Origin: Micromonospora sp. M71_S20
GTDB taxonomy: Bacteria; Actinomycetota; Actinomycetes; Mycobacteriales; Micromonosporaceae
NCBI RefSeq assembly: GCF_003664255.1
Contig: NZ_RCCV01000001.1
Location: 1,922,001 to 1,986,000, forward strand
Length of the DNA: 64,000 nt
Direction of reading: 5' to 3'
The notes under the pieces were generated by a model. The model searched no databases and was not told the origin of the DNA. It saw only the letters and a program-made list of their open reading frames with translations. The translations under genes and the position numbers were made by a program. Shown here piece after piece: positions 16,524-24,745 of this stretch (position 1 is the stretch's first letter; each line of letters opens with the position of its first letter).

Positions 16524-18467
16524 CTACGCTCGCCAGGCGGCGTCGCGCAGCAGACGCAGTCCGTTGAGGGCGACGATGACGGTGGAGCCCTCATGGCCGG
16601 CGACGCCCAGTGGCAACGGTAGGTGCCCGACGATGTCCCAGGTGACGAGGACCGCTATGAAGGTGCCGGCGATCACGAGGTTCGTCACGACGATGCGGCG
16701 GGCCCGCCGGGCGAGCCCGAGGAGCGCGGGCAGGGCGGTGAGGTCGTCGCGTACCAGCACCGCGTCGGCGGTCTGCAGGGTCAGGTCCGCCCCGCCCCGC
16801 CCCATCGCGATACCGACGTCGGCGCTGGCCAGGGCGGGTGCGTCGTTGATCCCGTCGCCGACGCTCAGCACCGTGCGTCCGCCGTCCTGCAGCGCGCGGA
16901 CGCGGGCCACCTTGTCGCCCGGCAACAGCCCGGCGTGGACCGCGTCGATGCCGACCTCACCGGCGAGGCGGGTGGCCGCGCCCAGGTTGTCGCCGGTGAG
17001 CAACTGTGGTGCCCGTCCGGTCAGGGCGGCGAGAGCCGCCACGCTCGGCGCCGCCTCCGGGCGCGTGCGATCGGTCAGGGTGAGCAGGCCCGCCGGTTCG
17101 TCGTCGAGCACGACGAGCACGGCGGTGTGGCCGTCGTCCTCGGCCGCCTGAACGGCGACCTTCACCTGGGCACGACCGGCGCCCGGCGGTAGGTCGTCGA
17201 GCAGGGTGGGGCTGCCGACCCGCATCCGGCGACCGGCGACGGTGGCGGTGACGCCCCGGCCCGGCAGGGCGGTGACGTCGGCCACGGATGGGACCGTAAA
17301 GCCCCGCCGTCCGGCCTCGGCGACCACGGCGGCGGCGAGCGGGTGTTCGCTGTGCTGCTCGGCCGCTGCGGCAAGGCGGAGGGCCTCGTCCTCGGCGGCG
17401 CCGAGCGGTCGTACGGACACGACGACGGGGGCGCCTTCGGTGAGGGTGCCGGTCTTGTCGAAGGCCACGATGTCGACGTCGGCGAGCTTCTCCATGACGA
17501 CGGCCGACTTGACCAGGACACCGTGCCGGCCGGCAAGGGCGATCGCCGACAGCAGGGGCGGCATCGTCGCCAGGACCACCGCACACGGGGAGGCGACGAT
17601 CATGAAGGTCATCGCCCGGAGCAGAGTCGGTTGCAGCGCCGCGCCCAGGACGAGCGGGACGACGAACAGGGCGAGGGTGGCCACGACGACACCGACCGAG
17701 TACCGCTGCTCGACCTTCTCGATGAACAGGTGGGTACGGGCCTTGGTGGCCGACGCCTGCTCCACCTGGGCCACGATGCGCGCCAGCACCGTCTCCCCCG
17801 CCGGGCGGTGCACCCGCGCCCGCAGAGCACCGGTGCCGTTCACCGTGCCGGCGAAGATCTCCTCCCCCGGCCACCGCGACACCGGCATGGGCTCGCCGGT
17901 GATGCTGGCCTGGTCGACCTCGCTGGTGCCGTCCACGATCACCGCGTCCGCGCCGATGCGCTCGCCGGGGCGCACCAGGATCACGTCGCCGACCCGCAGC
18001 TGGGCCGGGTGGACCGCCTCCTCACGCCCGTCATCGACGCGGACGGCCCGCTCCGGGGTCAGGTCGAGCAGGGCCCGGACCGAGTCGGCCGTACGCGCCG
18101 TCGCGAACGCCTCCAACGCCCCGGAGGTGGCGAAGATGACGATCAGCAGGGCACCGTCGAAGACCTGCCCGATGGCTGCGGCGCCGACCGCCGCGACGAC
18201 CATCAGCAGGTCGACGTCCAACGTGCGTTCACGTAGCGCGCGCAGACCCGACAGTGCCGGCTCCCAACCACCCGCCACGTAACAGGCGAGGTACAGCGCC
18301 CACCACACCGGCGCTGGTGCGCCCGCCAGATGCGCCGTCCCACCGAGGGCGAACAGCGCCAGGGCCGTGGCCGCCCACCGCACCTCGACCAGCGCCCACA
18401 GCCGGCGTCGAAGGGAACGGGCCGGTGCAGCGCCGGTCGCGAGGACGGGGGCATCGTCGCGTGTCAT
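16524..18467 (-). CDS. P1B-4-type heavy-metal efflux ATPase
   Basis: 647 residues. The P-type ATPase set is complete: TGE in the actuator domain, phosphorylation motif DKTGTLT, SEHPLA and GDGINDAP. The membrane metal motif is SPC (IVASPCAVVLA) and the late helix has HEGST, which together mark the P1B-4 group (cobalt, zinc, iron or nickel export; CtpD/CoaT-like). There is no N-terminal HMA domain. The start is uncertain: ATG 18467, GTG 18473 and ATG 18485 are in frame, but the last overlaps the putative operator. Divergent from an ArsR gene that probably controls it. Confidence 0.92.
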   Translation of the reverse strand: MTRDDAPVLATGAAPARSLRRRLWALVEVRWAATALALFALGGTAHLAGAPAPVWWALYLACYVAGGWEPALSGLRALRERTLDVDLLMVVAAVGAAAIGQVFDGALLIVIFATSGALEAFATARTADSVRALLDLTPERAVRVDDGREEAVHPAQLRVGDVILVRPGERIGADAVIVDGTSEVDQASITGEPMPVSRWPGEEIFAGTVNGTGALRARVHRPAGETVLARIVAQVEQASATKARTHLFIEKVEQRYSVGVVVATLALFVVPLVLGAALQPTLLRAMTFMIVASPCAVVLATMPPLLSAIALAGRHGVLVKSAVVMEKLADVDIVAFDKTGTLTEGAPVVVSVRPLGAAEDEALRLAAAAEQHSEHPLAAAVVAEAGRRGFTVPSVADVTALPGRGVTATVAGRRMRVGSPTLLDDLPPGAGRAQVKVAVQAAEDDGHTAVLVVLDDEPAGLLTLTDRTRPEAAPSVAALAALTGRAPQLLTGDNLGAATRLAGEVGIDAVHAGLLPGDKVARVRALQDGGRTVLSVGDGINDAPALASADVGIAMGRGGADLTLQTADAVLVRDDLTALPALLGLARRARRIVVTNLVIAGTFIAVLVTWDIVGHLPLPLGVAGHEGSTVIVALNGLRLLRDAAWRA

Positions 18468-18484
18468 CGTCACGACGAGGAGCA

Positions 18485-18518
18485 TACCTGCGCAGATACG
18501 CATACAGATGTGCAGGTA
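18485..18518. promoter_or_regulatory. putative ArsR/SmtB operator
   Basis: TACCTGC and GCAGGTA form a 7-bp inverted repeat with a 20-base spacer that itself contains GATACGCATACAGAT. It lies between the divergent ATPase and ArsR genes, the normal place for an SmtB-type operator. Confidence 0.6.
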
Positions 18519-18546
18519 GACAAGAGGGCGGCGGTACGATGACCGC

Positions 18547-18918
18547 GTGCACACGTCGCTGCCGGACTTCCGCATGCCGCACGACGAGCAGGTCCAACTC
18601 GCCGCCGAGGGGTTCCGGCTACTCGCCGACCCAACCCGCATCAAGATCCTCTGGGCGCTGATGCAGGGCGAGTCCTCCGTCGCCTGCCTGGCCGAACTCG
18701 TCGGCGCGGCGCCGACCGCGGTCAGCCAACACCTTGCGAAACTGCGCCTCGCCGGGCTGGTGCGGGGCCGACGCGAGGGAACTTTTGTCTACTACTCCGC
18801 TGCGGACGTCCACGTACAGCGGCTGCTCACCGAGGCGCTCTTCCACGCCGACCAGCACGACAGCGGCGCCACCGCGGACACGCCTGCCCGGCCCGCCGGC
18901 CTAGACCTCGGCCGGTGA
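18547..18918 (+). CDS. ArsR/SmtB-family metal sensor
   Basis: 123 residues with a winged helix (LADPTRIKILWALM, recognition helix TAVSQHLAKLRLAGL). The last helix carries DVHVQRLLTEALFHADQH, close to the alpha-5 Asp-x-His...His zinc site of SmtB/CzrA. It starts at GTG 18547, divergent from the P1B-4 ATPase, and would release the operator on metal excess. Confidence 0.93.
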   Translation: MHTSLPDFRMPHDEQVQLAAEGFRLLADPTRIKILWALMQGESSVACLAELVGAAPTAVSQHLAKLRLAGLVRGRREGTFVYYSAADVHVQRLLTEALFHADQHDSGATADTPARPAGLDLGR

Positions 18919-19056
18919 CACCCGCACCGGCCCCTCCGGGACATCCGTTCGGACGCCAGAGAAGGGAAAGCCGCAGCCTTGCCCCGTGACAGACGTCCGC
19001 CACGCCTGCAGACCGACCTTTGATCTAGCAGCTGAGAGCCCGACGATGACCGAACG

Positions 19057-19178
19057 ACCTGGTCTTCTGATCTTCAGCAGGCGATCACAGCAGCACCCCG
19101 CAGCGACCGACGCACGTCGACAGACGACGGAAAGCCGCAGGTCATCGGCCTGCGGACACCGGCGGAGCGTCGGGTTAG
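19057..19178 (+). repeat. dispersed structured repeat, copy 1
   Basis: About 122 bp aligning with copies at 56542 and 56938. Shared blocks are CTGATCTTCAGCA near the start, GCCGCAGGTCATC in the middle right, and GGAGCGTCGGGTTAG at the end. CTGAT near the left end can pair with ATCGG before the last block (one G-U pair), as in the other copies. It lies downstream of the IS110 pseudogene. The flanks 18919-19056 and 19179-19265 hold no gene. Confidence 0.75.
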
Positions 19179-19265
19179 GAGTCTCCATGTGACTCCGGGT
19201 GATTTTGGTGGGCAGGGTCGAGCGGCCGGCGGAACCAGGGTCGCGTCGGCGGGGACGGTGCTGGT

Positions 19266-20456
19266 TCAGGCTGCGGCGCGGGCTGTCGGCGTCGGTCGGG
19301 CGAAGGTTTTGCGGTCGCGGATGAGTGCCCAGAGGACGTCGACGCGTCGTCGGGCGAGGGCGAGTATGGCTTGGCGGTGGTTTTTGCCTTCGGCGCGCTT
19401 CTTTTCTTAGTAGGCACGCGAGGTGGGGCATTCTCGGGCGGCGGTGAAGGCGGCCATCCACAGAATGTGTCGCAGCCTTCGGTGAAAGCGGCGAGGCTGC
19501 CGATGGTTGCCGGAAACCGATCCAGAATCACGGGAAACAGGTGCCAGGCCCGCGTGGGCGGCGAGTTTCGCAGGGCTGTCGTACTCGGTCATGCCGGCGG
19601 TGTGGACGAGCAGTTCGGCGGTCAGCAGGGGTCCCATGCCCGGCAGGCTCGCCACGATCGGCGCGAGGGGGTGCTGGTCGAGGTGGTCGGCGATGAGATC
19701 GTCGACGGCGGCGATGCGTTGTTCGAGGGCGAGGATTTCGGTGGCCATCTGTCCGACGACCACGGCGGCGGCGCGTTGGCCGGGGAGCGTGACGGTCTGC
19801 TGGCGCGCAGCGGCCACCATCGCCTCGGCGACCTGGGCGGCGTTCTTGACGTGGCCGCGGCGGAGCAGGGCGGTGATGCGGTCGACGCCGGCGTGCCGGA
19901 TCGCGGCCGGTGTCTGCCAGCAGGCGAGGACCATCATCGGGCCCTTCCGGTTCAGGTCCACGGCCCTTTCCAGCGCGGGACTGATCCCGGTGAGCAGTTC
20001 CTGCAGCCGGAAGAGAGTGGCGACACGCTGCCCGACTAGGTCAGCGCGGTAGCCCGTCAGCACTGTCAGCTCGGCGAGGAGCCGGTCGGTGGATTCCAGT
20101 ATCGGGATGTCGGGGCGCATGCGGATGGTCTGGGCGATGACCAGCGCGTCGCGGGCGTCGGTCTTGTTCTCTCCGGCGAACGCGGCTGCCATGTGGAACG
20201 CGACGGTGCCGGAGACGTAGCGGACCTGGACCTGGCGCCGCCAGAGCAGGGTCAGCAGTAGGGCGGACAGGCCGGTGGTGACGTCGACCGCCCAGCAGAC
20301 CGGGCGGCCGTGCGTCGACACCTCTGCCATGACGGTGAGCAGTGAGGTCTCCTCGTTGGCGACGCGGCGGGAGTAGACCAGTCGGCCATCGCCGTCAACG
20401 GCGGCGACGTGGTGGTGGGTCTTGCCGATGTCCACGCCGATCCACAACTTTCCCAC
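19266..20456 (-). mobile_element. IS110-family transposase, nonsense-mutated
   Basis: A GTG at 20456 starts a DEDD/IS110 transposase (GKLWIGVDIGKTHHHVAAVD; catalytic KTDARDALVIA). A C-terminal Tnp_20 domain follows (VASLPGMGPLLTAELL, SGSVSGNHRQPR). The frame stops at 19407 with TAA directly after SRAY. The same frame continues with EKKRAEGKNHRQAILALA and ends normally at 19266, so a single nonsense change removes ~46 residues. The full protein would be ~396 residues. The element is probably immobile now. Confidence 0.9.
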
Positions 20457-20927
20457 CGTCTCGCCTTTCGTTTGCAGTCGGTTTGCACGAGTGGCCCTCG
20501 TCTGTGGTTCGGGTTTGCCAGCACCTTCTAGCGATGCGAACGCAGGTCGCGGGTCTCCATCAGCGGTCTACCGAATCTCGCAGACGACGAAGCGGCGGGT
20601 GGCATCTCCTACCGTCAGCCAAACAATCTCGGCGAAACACACGCAGCCATACCCACCGATTCCTGGGCATCAGGGTCTACGGCCACCAGGGCCGCGCCCG
20701 TTCAACCAACGCGTCCGTGAGGCGGGAGCGGGTGGCACCTCGAAGCTCAGCCACGATCACGGCGGAACACACACAGCCATCCCCACTCCCGGCCCTGCGG
20801 GCACGGCAACCCCCAGCCTTCCGCCGTGGCCGGCAGGCACCTCGGACACGATGTGCGAGAACCAGGAATCAAGATCTCGGTGGCGCCGCTCGGCCCTGCA
20901 CGAGCGACGCGGGCTGAACCAGTCCTG
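20457..20927. other. non-coding stretch upstream of the IS110 transposase
   Basis: No gene is supported here. The first ~150 bases are where IS110-group elements encode their bridge RNA, so the element end is probably inside, but I cannot place it. From ~20591 there are two imperfect repeat units of ~130 bp (next entry). Confidence 0.4.
20591..20786. repeat. two imperfect ~130-bp-spaced direct repeats
   Basis: The 26-base segments starting at 20631 and 20761 match at 23 positions (core AACACACnCAGCCATnCCCAC). The preceding GCGGGTGGCA...CTC...TCAGCCA is also shared. They are of unknown nature. Confidence 0.6.
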
Positions 20928-21105
20928 CGACGGCAAGGGCGTCGAGATCGCACCCGGCGACACGGTTTGGACGCCGCCCGAGAGGTGCCACTGGTGCGGC
21001 GTTGCCCCCGACCACTTCACGGCCCACCTCGCAGTCGGGGCAGCCGCAGCCGACGACAGTCCAGGCAGCGAATGGGTCGACTGCGTGACCGAGGAGTACG
21101 GATAA
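20928..21105 (+). pseudogene. cupin-domain protein, C-terminal fragment
   Basis: The frame reads CDGKGVEIAPGDTVWTPP, then APDHFTAHLAV, and ends VDCVTEEYG. This matches the end of small cupin proteins (usual form GDTVWTPPGEWHWHGAAPDHF). The histidines of the metal site are altered (ERCHWCG) and the N-terminal half is missing. Confidence 0.6.
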
Positions 21106-21214
21106 CCCTGACAACACCCGTGTCCCGACCCGCTACCCGACGCCCACAGACGAGACGTGATGCCGGGAGATGTGGGGGTAGGAGGTCCGGGAGCCACGAC
21201 GAGAAGGAGTTGTC

Positions 21215-22333
21215 ATGAACCTGAACTTTCTCCGACCGCTGTACGACCAGCCCGGCCCGTGGGCGTCGGTCTACCTGGACGCCAGCCGTGCAGGCGAGAA
21301 CGCCGACCACGAGGTGGAGCTGCGCTGGAGGGCGCTACGAGAAGACCTTGCGGAGAAGGGGGCCGACTCCGCCACCTTGAACGCGCTTGACCAGGCCGTC
21401 CGTGACCAGCCAACCCAGCCCGGCCGGTACGGGTTGGCGCTGTTCGCCCGTGCCGGTGAGGTGGCCCTGGTCGAGCCGCTGCCCGCTCCCCCACCGAGCG
21501 ACGAGGCGCATCGCGGCCCGCTGCCACACGTGATGCCGCTGCTCGCGCAACGCGGCGAGGAGGTCCCGCACGTCCGGGTGCTCGCCGACCGGACCGGCGG
21601 CGACCTCGACGCAGTCACCGCCGACGGCGTGCCCCGGCAGCGCACGGTGGAGGGCGGTGAGACGTTCCCGCTGCGTAAGGTTCAGGCCGGCGGTTGGTCG
21701 CACCGGCGCTATCAGCAGGCGGCCGAGGTGTCCTGGGACCGCAACGCCGGTGACGTGGCCGCCGCCGCCGTGGATCTCGCCGAGTCGATCGGCGCTGAGG
21801 TGATCGTCGTCGGCGGGGACGTCCGGGCGGCGCAGCTGTTCGTGCAGCGGCTGCCGGTCCGGTGGCGTGAGCGCACGGTCCGCACCGACGCCGGCTCACG
21901 TCACGCCGGGGCCGACAACACCGCGTTGGACGACGTGACCGTGCAGGCCATCGCCGAGGTGGCCGACCGGCACACCCGCGACATCATCGGCCGCTACCAG
22001 GCCCAGGCCGGGGACGGCACCGCGCCGGCCGGGCTGGCCGAGGTGGTGGCGGCACTGCAGCGCGGGCAGGTCGACACGGTGCTGCTGGTCAACGACACCT
22101 CGTCCACCGACACCCTCTGGATCGGCCCCGACAACCCCACCCTCGTGGCGGCCGACGAACAGACCCTGCGCACCCTCGGAGTGCAGAATCCCCAACGGGT
22201 ACGCGCCGACGCCGCCCTGCTGCGCGCCATCGCCGGCACCGACGCCGACCTCGTCCTCGTCGGACCTGACGACGCACCGCTGGAGCACGGCATCGGTGCC
22301 GTCCTGCGCTACGCCGACGCCAACACCCCCTGA
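21215..22333 (+). CDS. baeRF2 / Vms1-like release-factor domain protein
   Basis: 372 residues beginning MNLNFLRPLYDQPGPWASVYLD, the signature start of the actinobacterial Rv2629-like group (baeRF family 2). The central part has the eRF1-like fold (RVLADRTGGDLDAV; HRRYQQAAEVSWDRNA). The C-terminal half resembles an eL30-like domain (VDTVLLVNDT). Relatives are predicted peptidyl-tRNA hydrolases or ribosome-associated stress factors, and Rv2629 is in the dormancy regulon. AAGGAG precedes the ATG. It sits at the start of the stress-gene region. Confidence 0.88.
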   Translation: MNLNFLRPLYDQPGPWASVYLDASRAGENADHEVELRWRALREDLAEKGADSATLNALDQAVRDQPTQPGRYGLALFARAGEVALVEPLPAPPPSDEAHRGPLPHVMPLLAQRGEEVPHVRVLADRTGGDLDAVTADGVPRQRTVEGGETFPLRKVQAGGWSHRRYQQAAEVSWDRNAGDVAAAAVDLAESIGAEVIVVGGDVRAAQLFVQRLPVRWRERTVRTDAGSRHAGADNTALDDVTVQAIAEVADRHTRDIIGRYQAQAGDGTAPAGLAEVVAALQRGQVDTVLLVNDTSSTDTLWIGPDNPTLVAADEQTLRTLGVQNPQRVRADAALLRAIAGTDADLVLVGPDDAPLEHGIGAVLRYADANTP

Positions 22334-22463
22334 GGTCGCCGGACCGGTCACGCCGGGGGCCGGTTCCCGCCCGGGGGGAGAGCACGAGTCGTGGCCACCG
22401 AAACGATGACCGGGAAGGTAGCCGACTCGCCCCTGCGACGGCCGCGGCCGCGAACGGTTGGAC

Positions 22464-22503
22464 GCGGGTGCCCTTGTCCGACTGCCTGACCAAGGGCACC
22501 CGC
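22464..22503 (+). terminator. 13-bp perfect stem-loop downstream of the baeRF2 gene
   Basis: GCGGGTGCCCTTG and CAAGGGCACCCGC are separated by 14 bases, ~130 bases after the baeRF2 stop. It is the only notable feature in the 330-bp gap before the AraC gene. Confidence 0.75.
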
Positions 22504-22664
22504 CGGATCGCCCTGGCAGCGGCCGGACGCGGCGATCTACCTGCTGCATATCCGCGGCCGGGGCCGTACGGCCATGGGGGCGGGCGGCGCGCTGCGCCTG
22601 CCGCGAAGGTGATGCGTGTCGTGGATAGAACGGTCGCCGAGTATGGGGTGGGAGAGGCGTGGAC

Positions 22665-23563
22665 ATGACAGATGGCACGGTCTACTCCGGCTCGCACTGG
22701 CAGCGCTACGCCACCGGCGACACCGACGAGGCGCATGCCTACATCCGGCGGGCCTTCTTCGACGTCAACGTGCGCTTCTCCGGCGAAAGCCGCGACGGAG
22801 CCGGCCTCCGCACCATCACCACCAGCCTCGCCGACATCGGTGTGACCCGGCTGCACTATTCGGCGCGCACCCAGGTTGGCACTGCCCCGAACGGGGACCT
22901 GACGATCACCCACCTGCTGGGCGGCCGCTTCACCATCGCCAGGGGAAAGGACGACTACCGGCTACGGCCCGGCGATGTGGTGTTGATGCTGCCGGATCAG
23001 CCCCAGGAAGCCGAGTTCGACGACGTCGACTCGTTCACCACCCGCCTTCCCCGCATCCTGCTCGAAGAGGTCGCCTACGCACAGACCGGCCTCAACGGTG
23101 CGGACCTGCGCTTCGACAGCTCCCGGCCGATCTCGGCGGCGCTCGGCCGCCACTGGACCCAGACCGTCTCCTACCTGACCCGCGCCGTGCTGTCCAACCC
23201 CGCCCTCATGGCCAACCCACTGGTCACCGGGAACACCCGTCACCTGCTCGCGGCGACGGCTCTTGCCGTGTTTCCCAACACCGCTCACGCCACGGCCCTG
23301 GGGGCCGCCGGCGAGGTCACTCCGCGGGCGTTACGCCGGGCCGTGGCCTACGTCGACGACCACGCCGAGCAGCCGGTCACGGTCGAGCAGATCGCCGCTG
23401 CGGCCGGTGTGCGCCCGCGCGCGCTGCAACTGGCGTTCCGCCGCCACCACGGCACCACCCCCGATGCGGTACGTCCGCCAGGTCCGCCTCGAACGCGCGC
23501 ACCGCGACCTGCAGGCCGCCGACCCGACCACCGGTGTCACCGTCACCATGATCGCCCAGCGTT
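22665..23563 (+). pseudogene. AraC-family regulator, frameshifted and 3'-truncated
   Basis: The first ~265 residues are an AraC-binding-like domain plus the first helix-turn-helix (VTVEQIAAAAGVRPRALQLAF). At the C-run near 23458 one extra base shifts the frame. The shifted frame gives RYVRQVRLERAHRDLQAADP, then VTVTMIAQRW, where homology stops and unrelated DNA begins, so the second helix-turn-helix is lost. The start at 22665 follows GGGAGAGG. The regulator is almost certainly inactive. Confidence 0.8.
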
Positions 23564-23609
23564 GGCCGACGGCGACCACGAGCAGCAGCAGCACGAACTG
23601 CAATCGCAT
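23550..23609 (-). pseudogene. 5' fragment of a membrane-protein gene
   Basis: A strong GGAGGG ribosome site precedes ATG 23609 and the start MRLQFVLLLLVVAVGQRW, then similarity to any membrane protein ends. It is the gene that should follow the lipoprotein in its operon, cut by the junction with the AraC gene. Confidence 0.5.
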
Positions 23610-23612
23610 GGC

Positions 23613-24017
23613 TCACCCTCCTTGCAGCACGCAGTCGTAGGGCTTGTCCCCTCGGGCGGTGCAGCCGGCGGCGACCACGCGCCAGCCGCCGGGAAAGACG
23701 GCGAGGAAGACGGTGTCGCCGTCCAGCCGCACCTGCGCCCGCTGCCCGTACACGTCGGTGGCGACGACCGCGCCGGGTTCGGGCAGGTCCTCGGCCAGGA
23801 TCGCCTCGGCGCACGGCTTGTCGGCGGACTGTTCCAGCTCGGCGACGGTGTCGGGAGCCAACACGGCACAGGCGGCAGTGCCGTCGCGCCCCGCGACGGC
23901 GTCCAGCATCCGTGTGGTGACAGCGGCGGCCGCGTCAGCGCGGTCGGTCACCGCCCCGCAGCCTGCCACCGTCATCACGGTCAGGGCTGCGCCCACTACC
24001 GCACCTGCAAACCTCAT
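23613..24017 (-). CDS. small secreted lipoprotein, unknown function
   Basis: 134 residues. Signal and lipobox VMTVAGCG give a lipoprotein. The mature part has four further cysteines in or near ACAVLAPD, KPCAEA, GCTARG and YDCVLQGG, likely two disulphides. Similar lipoproteins are common in actinomycetes without a known role. Its ATG overlaps the STAS gene stop, so it is co-transcribed with it. Confidence 0.8.
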   Translation of the reverse strand: MRFAGAVVGAALTVMTVAGCGAVTDRADAAAAVTTRMLDAVAGRDGTAACAVLAPDTVAELEQSADKPCAEAILAEDLPEPGAVVATDVYGQRAQVRLDGDTVFLAVFPGGWRVVAAGCTARGDKPYDCVLQGG

Positions 24018-24433
24018 ACGGAGGTGCTTTCCCCCGCGCGACGCTGCCCAACCGGGTCCGGCTCGCCGCCTCGCGCCGCCGGCACGGTACTGCTCAATCG
24101 GGTACGGGTCGCCGCCAGCAGGTAGGTGACGCACGGGGCGGCATCGCGCAGGGTCAGCGTGACCCCGGCGCACGCGGCGGCACGCTGCGTGCGCAGCAGG
24201 GCGCTGATGCCGTGCGCGCTGAAAAAGGTCACCCGGGACAGATCGAGGATCAACCGTACGGGTCGCCGGGCGATCACGTGTGCGGCCAACTCGTCGATGA
24301 GATGGGCGGTACTCATGTCGACCTCACCGCGAACGGCGATAGCTGGTACCGGCCCTTCGCTGTTCAGGTCCAGCGTCATGATCGGTTTGGCGACCCGCGC
24401 ACGGTGTCGAGTCGGCTGTTCGAGGATAGACAT
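24014..24433 (-). CDS. STAS-domain anti-anti-sigma factor (copy 1)
   Basis: 139 residues with a STAS core from about residue 20: VRGEVDMSTAHLIDELA and LILDLSRVTFFSAHGISALL. The serine in FFSAHG is near the phosphorylation position of SpoIIAA/RsbV. The ATG follows GGGAGGCGCC, the same leader as copy 2. Such proteins free a sigma factor by binding an RsbW-like kinase, and one is encoded at 43128. The lipoprotein gene overlaps its end. Confidence 0.85.
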   Translation of the reverse strand: MSILEQPTRHRARVAKPIMTLDLNSEGPVPAIAVRGEVDMSTAHLIDELAAHVIARRPVRLILDLSRVTFFSAHGISALLRTQRAAACAGVTLTLRDAAPCVTYLLAATRTRLSSTVPAARGGEPDPVGQRRAGESTSV

Positions 24434-24500
24434 GGCGCCTCCCGATCTGGTGCATCGGTGAGTCGGATCCTCCCGCGTCGTCGGCGCGGTCGGTGGACCT

Positions 24501-24519
24501 GGGCACATGTCTTGACCCG
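24501..24519 (-). promoter_or_regulatory. conserved 19-bp leader motif of the STAS genes (1)
   Basis: GGGCACATGTCTTGACCCG on the plus strand, 68 bases upstream of the STAS start; 18 of 19 bases match the sites at 42288 and 44255. GGGTAT, similar to a SigB/SigF -10 box, lies just upstream on the minus strand. Confidence 0.7.
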
Positions 24520-24745
24520 GAGACCACCATACCCACGACGTTCGCCGCGGACACCAGTTGAGCGGTGTACGAGTTTCGATGTGGCCGTTGCTCGCAGGCC
24601 AGATTGAGCGACGTGCCAGCCGGCGGGCCGCAGGCAGGTCGGCAGCGCAAAGACGAGGAACCCGACGAGATGCGGCCTGTCCGGTACAACGAGGCGGTTC
24701 GGGGTACGGCCTGATACGGCGAGGGACCGAGGCGAGGAGGCGGCG

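Noticed and set aside
19057..19178. Integron attC site suggested by GTTAG at one end
   Set aside because: The matching inverted core (CTAAC with the correct neighbours) is not present at the other end.
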